Source: Candidatus Uhrbacteria bacterium
GTDB taxonomy: Bacteria > Patescibacteriota > Patescibacteriia > CAIXNZ01
Direction: 5' to 3'
Assembly (NCBI GenBank): GCA_011046145.1
Contig: DSBA01000086.1
Coordinates: forward strand, 1-6,171
Length of the DNA stretch: 6,171 bases
The notes beneath the pieces are model-generated. The model saw only the letters and a list, made by a program, of their open reading frames with translations, did not search any database and was not told where the DNA came from. How positions within the stretch are numbered: position 1 is the stretch's first letter; each line of letters opens with the position of its first letter. Below, piece after piece: positions 5,896-6,171 of the stretch. Both the position numbers and the translations under genes were made by a program.

Positions 5896-6171
5896 ATGGA
5901 CAGGAATTTTCATCGACCACTGCACATATATTTACCTGAACAAAATTATTTCATTACAATTTCTACCTATAAAAAGAAAAATGTTTTAAATTCGGACAAT
6001 AAATTAAATATAGTTAAAGAATCTTTAAATTTGGCTATACAAAAATATAAAATAGAACTGCATGCATGGGTAATATTAATGAATCACTTACATCTCCTAC
6101 TGAAAATTTTTAAAGATAAAGATTTAGCCAACTTTATTAGGTATCTAAATTCAAGAAGCTCCGTCTTATTA
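5896..6171 (+). CDS. IS200-like / REP-associated tyrosine (Y1, HUH) transposase, N-terminal part, cut by window edge
   Basis: The frame runs open from ATG 5896 to the end of the window (92 residues). The N-terminus, MDRNFHRPLHIYLPEQNYFITISTYKKK, has the RAYT-style opening and first strand (YFITIST, 18-24). The metal-binding HUH motif is clear: ELHAWVILMNHLHLLLKI (54-71), with H64 and H66. A conserved helix follows, DLANFIRYLNSRSSVLL (76-92), matching the FVRYLKGRSS region of IS200-type transposases. These enzymes cut single-stranded DNA at hairpins through a catalytic tyrosine, which lies beyond the window, so intactness is unknown. The opening motif favours a REP-associated over an IS200 enzyme, but this is not decided. 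There is no Shine-Dalgarno sequence; a T run directly precedes the ATG. A palindrome lies 19-39 bp upstream. Confidence 0.88.
   Translation, partial: MDRNFHRPLHIYLPEQNYFITISTYKKKNVLNSDNKLNIVKESLNLAIQKYKIELHAWVILMNHLHLLLKIFKDKDLANFIRYLNSRSSVLL

Noticed and set aside
1..6171. TGA recoding as in some CPR lineages
   Set aside because: All genes read without in-frame TGA, tryptophan is encoded by TGG, and conserved glycines in MutS use GGN codons, so the standard bacterial code suffices.

Overview
The window is AT-rich, densely coded on the + strand, and bacterial. I see no rRNA, tRNA or CRISPR array. The small compact genes, the lack of Shine-Dalgarno sequences before every start, and the protein types (a DUF4015-like putative glycoside hydrolase, an orphan ATP-grasp enzyme, a tiny four-helix membrane protein, a short MutS) point to a candidate phyla radiation (Patescibacteria) genome. 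This assignment is an inference, since no phylogenetic marker other than MutS is present. Every visible stop is TAA or TAG and no in-frame TGA occurs, so nothing requires a TGA-recoded genetic code.

Layout. (1) 1-109: the last 27 codons of a transposase resembling the IS1595/ISXO2 type, then a short palindrome that may be the end of the insertion sequence. (2) 110-258: an AT-rich spacer with a possible -10 box and a 9-bp direct repeat. (3) 259-576: a 105-aa multi-pass membrane protein of unknown function, followed by a strong symmetric terminator. (4) 665-806: a good promoter and a leader of about 107 nt holding two hairpins, the second terminator-like. (5) 807-2111: a stand-alone ATP-grasp ligase, closed by a very GC-rich hairpin with a T run. 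(6) 2219-5845: a membrane-anchored DUF4015 putative glycoside hydrolase and, 24 bp later, mutS; these two look co-transcribed. (7) 5857-5877: a palindrome. (8) 5896-end: the N-terminal 92 residues of an IS200-like/REP-associated (Y1, HUH) transposase, cut by the window edge.

The genes do not form one obvious pathway. MutS is a housekeeping mismatch-repair protein, the DUF4015 protein probably acts at the cell surface, and the ATP-grasp enzyme is a separate transcription unit with its own promoter, leader and terminator. Transposase sequence lies at both edges. I see no convincing new multi-gene system. The most interesting signals are non-coding: the structured leader or possible small RNA before the ATP-grasp gene, and the palindromes near the Y1 transposase.
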